A stretch of 64,000 nt of DNA from Symsagittifera roscoffensis. Its lineage: Eukaryota > Xenacoelomorpha > Acoela > Convolutidae. The translations under genes and the position numbers were made by a program. Location of the stretch: NCBI RefSeq assembly GCF_963678635.1, contig NC_087065.1, forward strand, positions 33,043,679 to 33,107,678, in the 5' to 3' direction. Under the pieces are notes generated by a model that had not been told where the DNA came from, ran no database searches, and worked only from the letters and a program-made list of their open reading frames with translations. Below, one piece after another: positions 55,271 through 64,000 of this stretch. The first letter of the stretch is position 1. Each line of letters opens with the position of its first letter.

Positions 55271-56169
55271 AGAAAAAATATTGAAAACTAAATTTACAAG
55301 TAAAGGTCCAGCATTGTTTGGCAGTGTACAGAATTTGAAAGAGGAATCAAAAATTTCACGAAGTAAAGTGAAACGTTTTTTACATACAGAGCCAGCATAT
55401 ACAAAATATCGAACAGTTCGTTGCAAAACACCACGCCTCAAAGTGATAGTTTATGACATAGACGAAATATGATCAATTGACCTGGAGTATGTTGATAAAC
55501 TTGCAGATTACAACTAAAACATTAAATATCTTATGGTTGCTGTGGATTGCATGTCCCGCTTTCTACATGTACAACCATTGAAATCAAAGTATGCCACCTC
55601 AACTGCGGAAGCGTTCAAACAAATGATAAAAACAAAACAGCCAAAAAAAGTGTGGGTAGATAAAAGCACAGAGTTCAAGGGGTCATTCAAAACTTTATGT
55701 GAGGAAAAGGACATTGAAACATTTACAACAGAGAGTGAAAAAAAAATTCGCTTTCGCGGAGAGGAACATTCGATCTCTAAAGGGTTTGATTTATAAGTAT
55801 TTGGAGGACAAATGGACCTACTCATACATCGATAAGCTTCAAGACTTTGTCAACACAATTAACTCGAGAACAAACCGCGTTAGCAAAATCGCCCCGAATG
55901 AAGTTACCAAGAAGGACGTTCCACGTCTCATTTCATTGAGAGTGGAACAATCGCAGAAACTAGTACGCCGACCAAAGTTCTACGTTGGTGATTTTGTTAG
56001 AATAGCAAAAATTGACCTTCCTTTTCGAAAGGGATACAAACAATCAGACGCTGATAAGGAACCAATAGAGGGTAAATTTTATGAGCCTGAACTAATCAGG
56101 GTATTGGAAAAGGAAGGAAGGAAGGAAGGAAGGAAGGATCAAACTAAACAATGTCTGACAACTTTATAA
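55254..56169 (+). pseudogene. Polinton RVE integrase, stops and frameshift, C-terminus altered
   Basis: The N-terminal part has FGSVQNLKEESKISRSKVKR. The catalytic core follows: SIDLEYVDKLADYN (first Asp), KYLMVAVDCMSRFLHVQPLK, VWVDKSTEFKG (second Asp) and FAERNIRSLKGLIYKYLE (catalytic Glu). The C-terminal part has APNEVTKKD and FYVGDFVRI. In-frame TGA at 55470 (at the place where the family has Trp) and TAA at 55515 interrupt it, and a frameshift falls in an A9 run near 55740. After YEPELIRVLEKEGR it enters a GGAA-repeat (56112-56137) and stops. The chromodomain often found at this end is absent. It would insert the element into host DNA. Confidence 0.88.
56108..56138 (+). repeat. GGAA microsatellite
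   Basis: About seven GGAA units (aaggaaggaaggaaggaagg) lie at the 3' end of the integrase gene, encoding a Gly-Arg-Lys-Glu run, 13 bp before the penton-like gene's ATG. The array appears to have replaced or deleted the end of the integrase. Confidence 0.85.
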
Positions 56170-57012
56170 GCGAAAAAGATTCATTTACGATTACACTGGT
56201 GTCATCAGCCTCAATGAACATTTTCAATGGCAACTCGCTAGCGAGCTTTAAAAATCTGCTAAGCAAAAATATCGATCTACAAGGTGAATGGAGCGTTGCA
56301 TTGACAGAAATAACGTTTCCCACTCATATAAACAATATTACAGATACCAAACTAGTGTACTACAAAAAAGACAAAGTTAAAGCAAGCCTTAAAGTGGCAA
56401 AAGAAAAAATATCTAGACCATATGATGGAGAAAAAGGTGAAATAACAAAGGGTGTTTATGACGAAATCGAGAAAATATTCAACGAAATCAATCGGAAGAT
56501 TGATCTTGATAATATCAGTTATAGCATCGACCCCATTACCAAACATCTTTCAATATGGATGCATTATTGGGAAGGCATTACTTTTCTAGTATTTTAGGTT
56601 TCAAAGGTTTAAGAGATGGAACTGGTTACCATATCGGCTACAAAGAATCCAGTCATATCCATAGCACTCTCACATCACAAAACCTCATCTCCGACTACCC
56701 TGTTGATATCTCTGCTGGAACCCAAATGATGTTTATATACTTGGACATAACTCGTTATCAGATTGTGGGTGGTGACACTAAAGCACCATTGCTTAGAGTC
56801 ATTGATACTAATCGACGAGTGAAAAACGGTTACGCTTGCAGCATTGAACCAAATCATCGCAAGTTTTTCGCAGCTTAGATTATAAAAAACTCCTCGTGAA
56901 TAACATCCAGAGCATTGCGGTAAATCTACGAACAGAACCCGGTAGACTTGTACCATTTGCGGGAGGAGGAAAAGTTGTTTTGACTTTAAAGTTTCAAAAG
57001 TTGTCTGATTAA
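56151..57012 (+). pseudogene. Polinton penton-like minor capsid protein
   Basis: ATG at 56151 begins a frame with FTITLVSSASMNIFNGNSLA, SFKNLLSKNIDLQGEWSVAL and TEITFPTHIN. This N-terminal pattern is typical of the Polinton minor capsid (penton-like, single jelly-roll) protein. The frame shifts near 56555 into one carrying GFKGLRDGTGYH, SAGTQMMFIYLDITRYQIVG and TKAPLLRVI. It shifts again near 56875 into a short end with GRLVPFAGGGKVVLTLKF, finishing at a TAA at 57012. The protein would sit at capsid vertices. Two frameshifts make it non-functional as read. Confidence 0.8.
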
Positions 57013-57016
57013 GATT

Positions 57017-57430
57017 ATGGATGCGTACTATCATAATCAAGCAACCATGCCTCACTTCTCGGGACATTACATAAAGCGGGGTAGTGGCTCTGGTGCTCTG
57101 GCTATGGGTATTGGACGAGTAGCACTTCCGTTAGCTCAAAAATTTATAGTACCAGCAGCAAAACGTATTGGAAAAGAATTACTTGTTAAAGCAGCACCCG
57201 AATTAATAGATATAGCAACCAGGAAGAAAACGCCGAGACAAGCCTTGAAAAACACAGTAAAAAACACAATCAAAAAACAAGTAGGAGATGGACGCAGCAA
57301 GTCGCGTATGAGCAGAAAACGGAGGAAGACAACAACAACAACAAGAAAAAGAAAAATTCTCATTCCTAAGAAACGATCTCCACTGAGAAGTCGCTCCAAT
57401 TTTTTCACCAAAGTACGAAATGATTTCTAA
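57017..57430 (+). CDS. Basic Polinton virion-like protein
   Basis: 137 aa, intact. The N-terminal half reads MDAYYHNQATMPHFSGHYIK, a Gly-rich RGSGSGALAMGIGRVALPLA segment, and a helix (QKFIVPAAKRIGKELLVKAA). The C-terminal half is strongly basic (KSRMSRKRRKTTTTTRKRKI). This pairing of an amphipathic N-terminus with a basic tail recalls adenovirus minor virion proteins, and comparable proteins lie next to the capsid gene in other Polintons. DNA binding inside the capsid or membrane disruption on entry are possible roles, neither shown here. The gene starts 4 bp after the penton-like stop, and its end overlaps the capsid gene by 11 bp. Confidence 0.6.
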   Translation: MDAYYHNQATMPHFSGHYIKRGSGSGALAMGIGRVALPLAQKFIVPAAKRIGKELLVKAAPELIDIATRKKTPRQALKNTVKNTIKKQVGDGRSKSRMSRKRRKTTTTTRKRKILIPKKRSPLRSRSNFFTKVRNDF

Positions 57431-58743
57431 TTTATTACCAACTGAAGCAACTCACAGCTCATTAGATTTATTTGAAAAACCTCCTCTACTCGTTACATTT
57501 GAAAATGCATTCACTCAAAAAATTGGTCCATCTTATTCACCTGATGGTCCCATGCTCGAATTTGAAGTTTTAGGAGATTGAAACAATTTTATTGATCTCC
57601 AAGGAACTCGCTTGGAGATTGTAGCACGCATTGATCAAAATAATGGTAATATACTGCGAACTCACGCCACAGAAGCAGGGCAACGAGACGCACCATATTT
57701 GGTTAATAATCCACTTTCATCTTTATTTTCCGAATGCACCATGTCCCTGAATGGAAAAAAAATTTCAACAACTAATGCCAATTTTGCCCATAAGAGTTTC
57801 ATTGAGACAGAATTTTCTCACGGTAATGATGCAAAGAAAACTTGGCTTGCTTGTCAAGGCTATTGTTATGAAGATAATCCATCAGGTATTGATGGTGCTA
57901 ATGGGCGAGCTGAAGATGTCGCTGAACGTAAGCGAATCGTAGCAGCATCAAGCGAATTCCGATTATTTGGTAAAATTGCCTGTGATTTTTTATCATGCGA
58001 CAAACATCTTATCATTGGTGTTACAATAAGATTTTCTCTGAGACGATTTCCTAATGACTTTATTATTATGTCTGAGCACGCTAATAAACATTACCAAGTC
58101 CAAATCACTGAGGCTAACCTATATGTGCGCAAAATGACAGTAACAGATTTTGTACTATCATCGATAGAAAAAACTCTGTTGAAAACACCTGCAATATACA
58201 ATTATATTGAAGTTTTACCAAGAACCTTTCTGGTCACAACTGGTGTGCAAAGTTGGGGACTGGCGACAAGAAGACGTTTTTGCCAAAGAGCCAGTTCGTC
58301 GAATGATTTTGGCAATGAGCTCGAATACAGCATACCTGGGTACTAACCGAACAAACCCGTTTCTTTATCAAAAGTTTCAGCTGAATGAAATCATTGTTTA
58401 CCGAAACGGCCTACCCATTGCAGGAACTCCTGTGTCAACGACTGATAACAAAAGAATATAATATAACACATTGGAAGCTCTAGACTTTGTTTTTAACAAT
58501 AGTCATGGAATCAGTTTGGCTAATTATCACAATCATTATATTATGGCATTTGATCTCACATCTACTCAGGAGGCTTCACACGATTTTATTCATCCTGAAT
58601 TGACCAATTGAACCATTTCAGTAGAACTGAAGTTTGATGCACCGCTGGGGAAAAATTTGGATTTACTTTTCATGGGAGAGCGTGCATCAACAGTTTACGC
58701 GCGTTCCGATAGAAAAATAGCTAAAAACACTCTAATGAATTGA
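57420..58743 (+). pseudogene. Polinton major capsid protein (double jelly-roll)
   Basis: The ATG at 57420 overlaps the preceding gene. The N-terminal region has SSLDLFEKPPLLVTFENAFT and GPMLEFEVLGD, then an in-frame TGA at 57579. The long frame 57612-58346 follows (LVNNPLSSLFSECTMSLNGK, FIETEFSHGNDAKKTWLACQ, LFGKIACDFLSCDKHLIIGV). A frameshift near 58230 moves to a frame with VWRQEDVFAKEPVRRM-like and LNEIIVYRNGLPIAGTP. TAA at 58459 and TGA at 58611 interrupt the end, which carries AFDLTSTQEASHDFIHPELT and SVELKFDAPLGKNLDLLFMG. These blocks are typical of the Polinton major capsid. It would form the icosahedral shell. Confidence 0.85.
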
Positions 58744-58756
58744 ATTGGGGAACAAA

Positions 58757-59194
58757 ATGGACAATTTGCAGATTATTGAGCTTATTAACCGATTCAAACA
58801 TTTGAAACATCGGTTTCGCGGCATTTTTCCCGCTAACTTAGCATTTAATACAATATTGAAACGCAACAATACTTTCATGATAGTCAACGCGTCAAACTCA
58901 GACCAGCCAGGAACTCATTGGCTACTGTTTGCTCAAGCTGGTGGTCAAATCTTTTTTGCAGATCCTCTTGGACGAAGCCTACACAGCTATCCACATGTAT
59001 ACAAAAATATGAGACGTTCTATCCATGAGGGAAACCAAATACTGATGAATAAGCCAATCCAATCAGCTAACTCGGTCTTGTGCGGACTTAATTGTATTTA
59101 TGCTGCTCATGTTATAATTTCATCTAAATTTCCTATAGGGTTCAAGGTTAACAACCATGACATGATGCGTTTTGCTAAACAAATGATGTTATAA
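58757..59194 (+). CDS. Adenain-like maturation cysteine protease
   Basis: 145 aa from ATG at 58757, intact. Catalytic positions are recognisable: His54 in GTHWLLF, Asp69 in IFFADPLGRS, Gln102 upstream of the cysteine, and Cys109 in NSVLCGLNCIYAAH. This is the His-Asp/Glu-Gln-Cys set of the adenovirus protease (C5) family. The length is at the short end for the family. It follows the capsid gene by 13 bp and would cleave virion precursor proteins during maturation. An in-frame non-ATG extension upstream exists, but the ATG sits at the family's expected start. It is one of the few unbroken core genes of this element. Confidence 0.88.
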   Translation: MDNLQIIELINRFKHLKHRFRGIFPANLAFNTILKRNNTFMIVNASNSDQPGTHWLLFAQAGGQIFFADPLGRSLHSYPHVYKNMRRSIHEGNQILMNKPIQSANSVLCGLNCIYAAHVIISSKFPIGFKVNNHDMMRFAKQMML

Positions 59195-59302
59195 CTTTGT
59201 GATACTGTTGCATTTCTTTAATGAATTATAATTGATTTTTTTAAAAAACATGTTTTATGGTCGCTAGAACACATACCGCTGAAATTATCTCACAAAAATT
59301 GT
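59195..59302. other. Convergent intergenic gap
   Basis: About 110 bp of AT-rich DNA between the end of the plus-strand protease gene and the end of a minus-strand gene. It probably contains both polyadenylation regions. No clear aataaa pair was assigned. Confidence 0.4.
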
Positions 59303-59931
59303 TCAAAAATTGAATTGCTTTTCTATTATAAATTTAACAAACAAAGTATTTGAATCAATCTCTAATCGACCATACCCACTCAAAATAATATCAATGATTT
59401 TTGAAAATTCAGCAGCATTATCCCCATTCAAAATTCGAATAAAACGTTCAATGGTTACATTAGTAATAAGATCAGTTTGAGTTTGAATGGATCGAGTCTG
59501 TGATGCAAAGCAAATCTGCGGCAATCGTTTTCGCAAAGAAAATCCGGCGGTGTCAAGGTTGTTAGTCGAATTGTAGTTAACAGCCAATTTCATTTTTTCC
59601 ATCAGTGGTCCTGATAGATGATATTTGCTGCACCCCATAATCAAACATTTAAAGGATGAAAGGAGGCAAGGCACAATAAAAGATTTTAAGGTCATCTTGT
59701 TAACTGCTTCAGTGCATTCTTTTGTAACTCCGATAAGAACGTGGTAATGTGGGTGACCATTGGCAGGAGATTGGGAACAAAATTCGTTCTGATTTGAATG
59801 GACTGCAAATGCAAAGTTCGTATTAGAAGGAAGATCAGAGACGTCGGGTTCATTGTTCAGAAAAAAAATTTAAAGTTTTTCCGAAATTGTTTAAAGTATT
59901 CCGGCGATTGTTCATACATTGCTTCAACCAT
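59303..59931 (-). pseudogene. Polinton minus-strand protein with HUH-like motif (candidate)
   Basis: The ATG at 59931 starts MVEAMYEQSPEYFKQFRKN. The frame shifts in an A8 run (59861-59868) and then stays open to 59303. After the shift it reads NTNFAFAVHSNQNEFCSQ, then GHPHYHVLIGVTKE, and CLIMGCSKYHLSG with MEKMKLAVNYNS. The strand HPHYHVLIG has the His-hydrophobic-His form of motif 2 of HUH endonucleases (Rep, parvovirus NS1), with hydrophobic strands around it. A Lys/Tyr-containing stretch downstream could be the active-site helix. This fold is inferred from one motif, and alternatives are open. The C-terminal half (RKRLPQICFASQTRSIQTQT) looks conserved but is unfamiliar. Confidence 0.45.
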
Positions 59932-59973
59932 TCTGATAATTAATAAATGAAACTGGTTTTTTTTTCCATTTAC

Positions 59974-60367
59974 TCAAGCCGCACGACTTTTTTTGTTGGA
60001 ATAATCTTCTTCATCATCGTCTCCGTTTTCACTGTTACAGTCTTTTTCGGAGTAAACCGATTGTTTTGATTTAAATCGTCGTTTTTGAGGTTTATCGTTT
60101 CCTGTTGATCTTTTCACCAGTTGGTGCTTTGATCATTTTTTTTACTTTTGAATAATTATCTGCTAAGCAATCAAATTTTTTCGTCGTCAAAGTGACTGCT
60201 TGATACATTTTGAACATTTCTTTGTCAGTTTTCTCATACAATTTTAGTGTAATATAGGTACCTGTTTTTTCAAATATTTTTGTTCCAACTCTGACTATAC
60301 GTTTTTCTCCTGAAGAAATATCACGAAAGTCATCAAAAAAGTTAGTATCACTTTCAAGCGTGTACAT
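59974..60367 (-). pseudogene. PC4-like ssDNA-binding protein candidate
   Basis: 91 aa from ATG, with DISSGEKRIVRVGTKIFEKT, GTYITLKLYEKTDKEMFKMY and AVTLTTKKFDCLADNYSKVK. The pattern of two beta strands with basic residues, a ...LREYY...-like strand, then a .LT...(F/W).L helix matches the layout of the transcriptional coactivator PC4/p15 ssDNA-binding domain. The frame is shifted near 60105. Beyond it lies a tail with RRFKSKQS and an acidic GDDDEEDY, ending at 59974. A ssDNA-binding protein would suit protein-primed replication by strand displacement. Fold assignment is by pattern only. Confidence 0.45.
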
Positions 60368-60858
60368 AGTTGGGTAGCGGTAATTTTATTCAACCGTATC
60401 AGTCAAGAGACAATTTAAGAATGATTTACCCAGCCGGTGAATAGCTTAACTCGGGCGATTTCTTTTACGGTATTCCTTAAGCTTCATTGGGGAATTTTAA
60501 TTTGTTTGCAGTTGGAAAGTTTAAGTTATACATGTCAAATATGTCTGGCAAATTCCCGTTTTAGTTCATAAATCTCAACGGTTTTACCCTGGTGGCATGC
60601 CTGTTATCTTTTTCTGTCATTTTCTGCTTAGGGTATCATAAAAAGGCGCCATGCTGTTTCTTTGAAGTATAGATTTTCAAAGCGTTCACATTTCCAATTT
60701 AATTGCAAGAGCCCTGAAAACATATTACAATTTTGCAAAACCCGATTTATGGTAATTGGCTGAAACTTAGACCACCAGCAATAAAAAACTAAAAGTGGTA
60801 CGTCAAACCAAATCTACTCACTATTTTTATTCAATCAAACTAAACAAAATTTTCAACG
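60368..60858. promoter_or_regulatory. Divergent intergenic region
   Basis: 490 bp between the 5' ends of a minus-strand gene (start 60367) and a plus-strand gene (start 60859), so it should hold promoters for both. AT-rich words such as tcataaaaagg (60637) and caataaaaaac (60779) could serve as TATA-like elements. Nothing stronger is visible. Confidence 0.35.
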
Positions 60859-61620
60859 ATGGCAACTCCACTGCAAATTATTTCAATTAATTCTCTTGAA
60901 AGAGCTATATTGTACCAAACTTATACCAGAGCTTCTATCGTAGTGGTTCAACAGGAACGGAAAATGCGTCATCGAAAAGCAAGTCCTTTGAACGATCTTG
61001 ATCCAGGAAGCAGAGAATTCGATGAATGGGTCACTAAAAACCATATGATGTTACCCCATTATTTGCTAGATCAAATTGGTATCCTCATACAAAACAGAAA
61101 ACAAGTCTACGAGAGTTGTTGTGTGACTGAATCGTATCCTGCGCTGAAGCGCACAGATATTCAAGACCCTACTTGCCTTGATCGTTCACCGAGAAAAATA
61201 CTGTTTAACTACGATTGCCAATCGATCCCCTTTTACGAAAATCAGGAAGGATCCATTAGAGATTTAGCAGAGCGAGAAAACTACTGGAACATGGAGTCGA
61301 TTGAATCACCAGATTCAACAGGGAAAAAAGATGAGGACCAGCAGACGCCCAAATCCCCAATAAAACCGGATATTTTTTCAATCACTCAACAACAGCAGCA
61401 GCATACTTCTTCTGCTTCTTCTTCTTCCGGCAGGCAAAGTTCCACTGCACCAAACTTAGTAGCTGAGACGCCGCCTATCAATGCTTGCTTTGCGCCGAAA
61501 AAACGCAAACTGCAGTTTAGAGATCTCGGAAAACTCAAAAAAATTTTGTTTCCACCGAGAGTGCACCAGTTTGGGGGTTTATTATTTAGTTTGATAAGTT
61601 TTTTTTATTATTGTGGCTGA
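60859..61620 (+). CDS. Uncharacterised 253-aa Polinton-internal protein with NLS-like motif
   Basis: Intact from ATG. Residues 1-145 appear folded (LQIISINSLERAILYQTYTR; REFDEWVTKNHMMLPHYLLD). Residues 146-205 are disordered, with runs of Gln, Ser and Pro. PKKRKLQF at 213-220 is a classic nuclear-localisation pattern. The last 15 residues are hydrophobic (FGGLLFSLISFFYYCG) and unlike the rest. They may be intron sequence read through, since a GT donor near 61598 and a ttttttcag acceptor at about 61682 bracket them. No known family is recognised. It lies between the PC4-like gene and DNA polymerase B. It could be a regulator, a terminal-protein-like factor or a captured host gene. Confidence 0.5.
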   Translation: MATPLQIISINSLERAILYQTYTRASIVVVQQERKMRHRKASPLNDLDPGSREFDEWVTKNHMMLPHYLLDQIGILIQNRKQVYESCCVTESYPALKRTDIQDPTCLDRSPRKILFNYDCQSIPFYENQEGSIRDLAERENYWNMESIESPDSTGKKDEDQQTPKSPIKPDIFSITQQQQQHTSSASSSSGRQSSTAPNLVAETPPINACFAPKKRKLQFRDLGKLKKILFPPRVHQFGGLLFSLISFFYYCG

Positions 61621-62963
61621 ATCTTTGTTTACGTTTTGTTTATGATTTTTTTCCAATTTAAAGTTTGCTTTGTTATTTTTTCAGAAATCTTAGAAAGAAT
61701 AAAACTAAACAAAAAGAAACAAATTTAACAAATTTTTTTGTTTTAAAAAAAAAAGTTAAGAATTTCAAAAATTTGTTTAAAAACAAATACTGGTATCAAA
61801 AACTATCCTCTGGTTTTGACCGGTAGGAGTGATCAATTTTGCTTATGAAAGTTTGCCTGTATATGCAACACTTAACATGTTATTTCTGTTCAAATACGAA
61901 ACCAGAAAAAGTATGCAAAATTTCGTTTTTGTTTTTTTTTGTCCAAAAAATGTCAAAAATTAATTTCTTGAACTGCAACTTTGTCTCATAATATTGCTAT
62001 AAAGGTATTACGGCTGATGAAACCCACAGTGTCTTGATACAAAGCTTTTTGAAAAGTAATTTTTGAGATAATCGAAATTCGTCAAAGTTCATCATTGGCT
62101 AAGTGTCGTTTACTAAAAAGGCGTGCTCAGAAATGGATGAAATCAACTTTTTTAGACTCAGCGGCGTCGAAAACAAGGCATAGCCGCCGTTTTTGAGTCT
62201 AGGCGGCCACGTTTCAAAAGATATTTGGTGGTTTTTGAAAGGACTGCATATCCACTGAGCCAATGGTCCTCAACACCCTGCAGTGGAAACCATCTAAAAG
62301 TAAAAGCTGAAACACTGCAAAGGACCCAACAGATACCTGAATCAGTGAACATATGCGCCGAATGAATTTAATAAAAACAAAAAAATCCAAAAAGAATAAA
62401 TTGACCTGTTTGGTTTTTTTGATGTTCAGAAGTTTGACATGAAAAATTCCCATTATTTAATTTTTAAAAAATTCATGATATGAGGCTTTATCACTTCTGA
62501 GACAGCTCAACTGATGATTAACCACATTCGGTGTAAGGCTTTCATTTCACTCTGCTGGGCTTAGGTCTACTCGGGTGAGGTCTTTTTGAATTGAGTGCCG
62601 ATGAATTGTTTGAAGCTACAAAACTTGTTTAGGAACTTTGTGGTTAATTCAGAAAATTTGGTTGATTTATGAGACTATTTTATAGGTTTATATAATGAGC
62701 TGAAGTTGTTTTCTTTGATGTATCTGTGTGCAATTTGGGCGCATCCTTTCGATTTTATTAATCTAAGCTCCACCTTAGGAAACCACTCCTTGTTTGGCAA
62801 TTAAGCAAATGATAGAAAAAGTTTGAAAATCTAAACAGATTTAATAGCAGTCGTAAAACAAACGGAAAATCACTTGAATTCTTTTGACTTGTAAACCAGT
62901 ATCTACTTTATTTGAACCTAGCTTTCCGAAAAATCAAAATTCTCAACAAACAACCACCTCGCA
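61621..62963. other. Long noncoding gap before polymerase B
   Basis: 1.34 kb AT-rich with short frames only. A GC-richer patch at 62155-62290 (agcggcgtcgaaaacaaggc) stands out but shows no domain. It may contain the polymerase promoter, a lost gene, or a later insertion. No repeat ends were found. Confidence 0.45.
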
Positions 62964-64000
62964 ATGTCTACAAGAGTCGTACCCTGTAATCTCTGCCAAA
63001 AAAAAACAGAGCGACCGGCGAAGCCTCAAAAACATCTAATGGCTGTTCACAAGGTTGACCTTGTCAAAACTGACTACATCTGTGGTCACTGTGAACTAGA
63101 GGATAAGTCACTTCGTGTCATTTGGGAACATGTGGTGGAGCGTCACAAAACAATCGATGAAACGGAAGAAAGATGAATTTGTCTCTACGACATGAATGTG
63201 TTCCAAAATGATTGCGCATATGCTGCGCACATGCGAAACGAACACGGTCTGCCAGCATGGGATGTGAGCCGAGAAATCCTCACTTCTATACAGCCTGAGA
63301 CAGCTTTTGATGGAGCAGTCAGGACATACGATATAGTGCCGATGGAAACGGAAGTGGACCTACTAGCGCTATTCGTGACCAAGAGAGACGAAATCGAAGA
63401 GCTGATACTTCAAAATACTATGCATGAGCCTCAGAAAGCTCAATTGTTGGCAGAAGTAAATCTTGAAAAAGAAAAAGCAGATGTCACAGAAGAAGTAATA
63501 ACCATCTTCGCCAATTGCAAAATGCTTGCTGTAGACGTTCAAGGATGGGTCTAGGACCAATTCTATGATTGCGTAGATCAAATATTGTCTACTGTCCATC
63601 AATATGCGTCTCATGGTAGCGGCTGGAGAATCCGCAGGATTGATAAGATTGTCCTAAAAATGGTGAAGTCTGCACCGATCAGTGGTTCATCGTACTTGCC
63701 ACTACCAGCCGATCTACTGAAACTCAAACGCTTCTTGTTGAATATTCGCAATTATGAAGACGATAGATGCTTTGAGTACTGCTTCGTTGCTGAGTATCAT
63801 CGGCAGAACAATATCCCGCTTACTCTTTGTACGATGCAGAGTAAAATGGAGGAGAAAGCGAGCTTCTATGATTATCGCAGAAACTCAAGAGCGCACGAGC
63901 CAACTGGTGATTTTGTGTACCCAATGGGACTACCGGCTATTGCACGCTTCGAAATTTTGAATGAAGTGCAAGTGAATGTCTTCAGGTTAGTTGCAGTTTT
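62964..64000 (+). pseudogene. Polinton DNA polymerase B, N-terminal part, two stops, runs off the window
   Basis: The ATG at 62964 starts a zinc-finger region: CNLCQKK...HLMAVHK, YICGHCELED...EHVVERH, then after an in-frame TGA (63174) CAYAAHMRNEHG. The frame stays the same past a TAG at 63552. It carries YASHGSGWRIRRID, ISGSSYLPLPADLLKLKRF, LLNIRNYEDDRCFEYCFVA and PMGLPAIARFE, blocks that precede the exonuclease domain in Polinton protein-primed PolB proteins. Catalytic exonuclease and polymerase motifs lie outside the window. Two point stops in an otherwise single open frame indicate light decay. The enzyme would copy the linear element using a protein primer. Confidence 0.82.

Larger units (their letters stand above)
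51497..64000 (+). mobile_element. Polinton/Maverick, most of its length, right end beyond the window
   Basis: Gene content is diagnostic: packaging ATPase, RVE integrase, penton-like and major capsid proteins, adenain-like protease, and the N-terminus of protein-primed DNA polymerase B. Most genes are on the plus strand, many with tight spacing or overlaps (ATGA at 53334; an 11-bp overlap at 57420-57430). Two genes lie on the minus strand at 59.3-60.4 kb. Nearly every long gene is broken, yet frames are easily traced, so decay is moderate. Terminal repeats and the 6-bp target duplication typical of the group are not visible here. Confidence 0.92.

Noticed and set aside
62158-62352. Short minus-strand frame with GC-rich stretch
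   Set aside because: No motif, no partner frame, and not in the place of a known Polinton gene that I can recognise.
55470-63176. Several in-frame TGA codons in Polinton genes considered as codon reassignment
   Set aside because: The TGA positions correspond to different expected residues (Trp at one, apparently others elsewhere), and TAA and TAG also interrupt genes, so ordinary decay explains them.

Overview
This window looks like a piece of an AT-rich invertebrate nuclear genome. The evidence is a spliced pair of membrane-protein exons joined by a short intron of about 120 bp, eukaryotic retrotransposons of several classes, and a large Polinton (Maverick). There is no bacterial operon, rRNA or CRISPR array, and I saw no convincing tRNA. 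The phylum cannot be fixed from this sequence. Most of the window is mobile DNA in different states of decay, nested and tandemly duplicated.

Layout. 1-6 kb: unique AT-rich DNA, a LINE tail remnant inside a local duplication, a 0.34 kb inverted repeat, and the last two exons of a host type I-like membrane protein (minus strand). 6-18.6 kb: a composite AT-rich repeat whose blocks recur two to four times, interrupted at 12.8-15.0 kb by a BEL/Pao LTR retrotransposon with a large internal deletion. 18.7-19.7 kb: a LINE endonuclease fragment. 21.5-29.9 kb: a broken retroelement (PHD-like finger, reverse transcriptase with a YADD box, zinc cluster, PD-(D/E)XK-like C-terminus) enlarged by two tandem duplications. 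30.4-33.4 kb: a decayed minus-strand LINE (ORF1, AP-endonuclease, RT). 33.1-42.3 kb: a three-unit tandem array containing a fold-back element, a 220-bp MITE, a 0.93-kb TIR element and a second YADD-type retroelement copy bounded by a 12-bp target duplication. 42.5-49.9 kb: a YLDD-type RT/nuclease element ending in a self-derived hairpin, two Penelope-like GIY-YIG remnants, another RT-element tail and a second LINE with a PHD-type ORF1. 50.1-51.0 kb: a small fold-back MITE and an isolated GC-rich ORF ending in a hairpin plus T run.

51.5 kb to the window end: most of a Polinton. Its recognisable set is: conserved Polinton proteins of unknown role, a DEDD-exonuclease-like protein, a membrane protein, an A32/FtsK-like packaging ATPase, an RVE integrase, a penton-like minor capsid protein, a basic virion-like protein, a double-jelly-roll major capsid protein, an adenain-like protease, two minus-strand genes (an HUH-like candidate and a PC4-like ssDNA-binding candidate), an uncharacterised intact 253-aa ORF, and the zinc-finger N-terminus of protein-primed DNA polymerase B, which runs off the window. 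Together these would package, integrate and replicate the element. Nearly all carry stops or frameshifts; the protease and a few small ORFs are intact. Several frameshifts fall in A8-A9 runs, so real decay and homopolymer sequencing error need to be separated.
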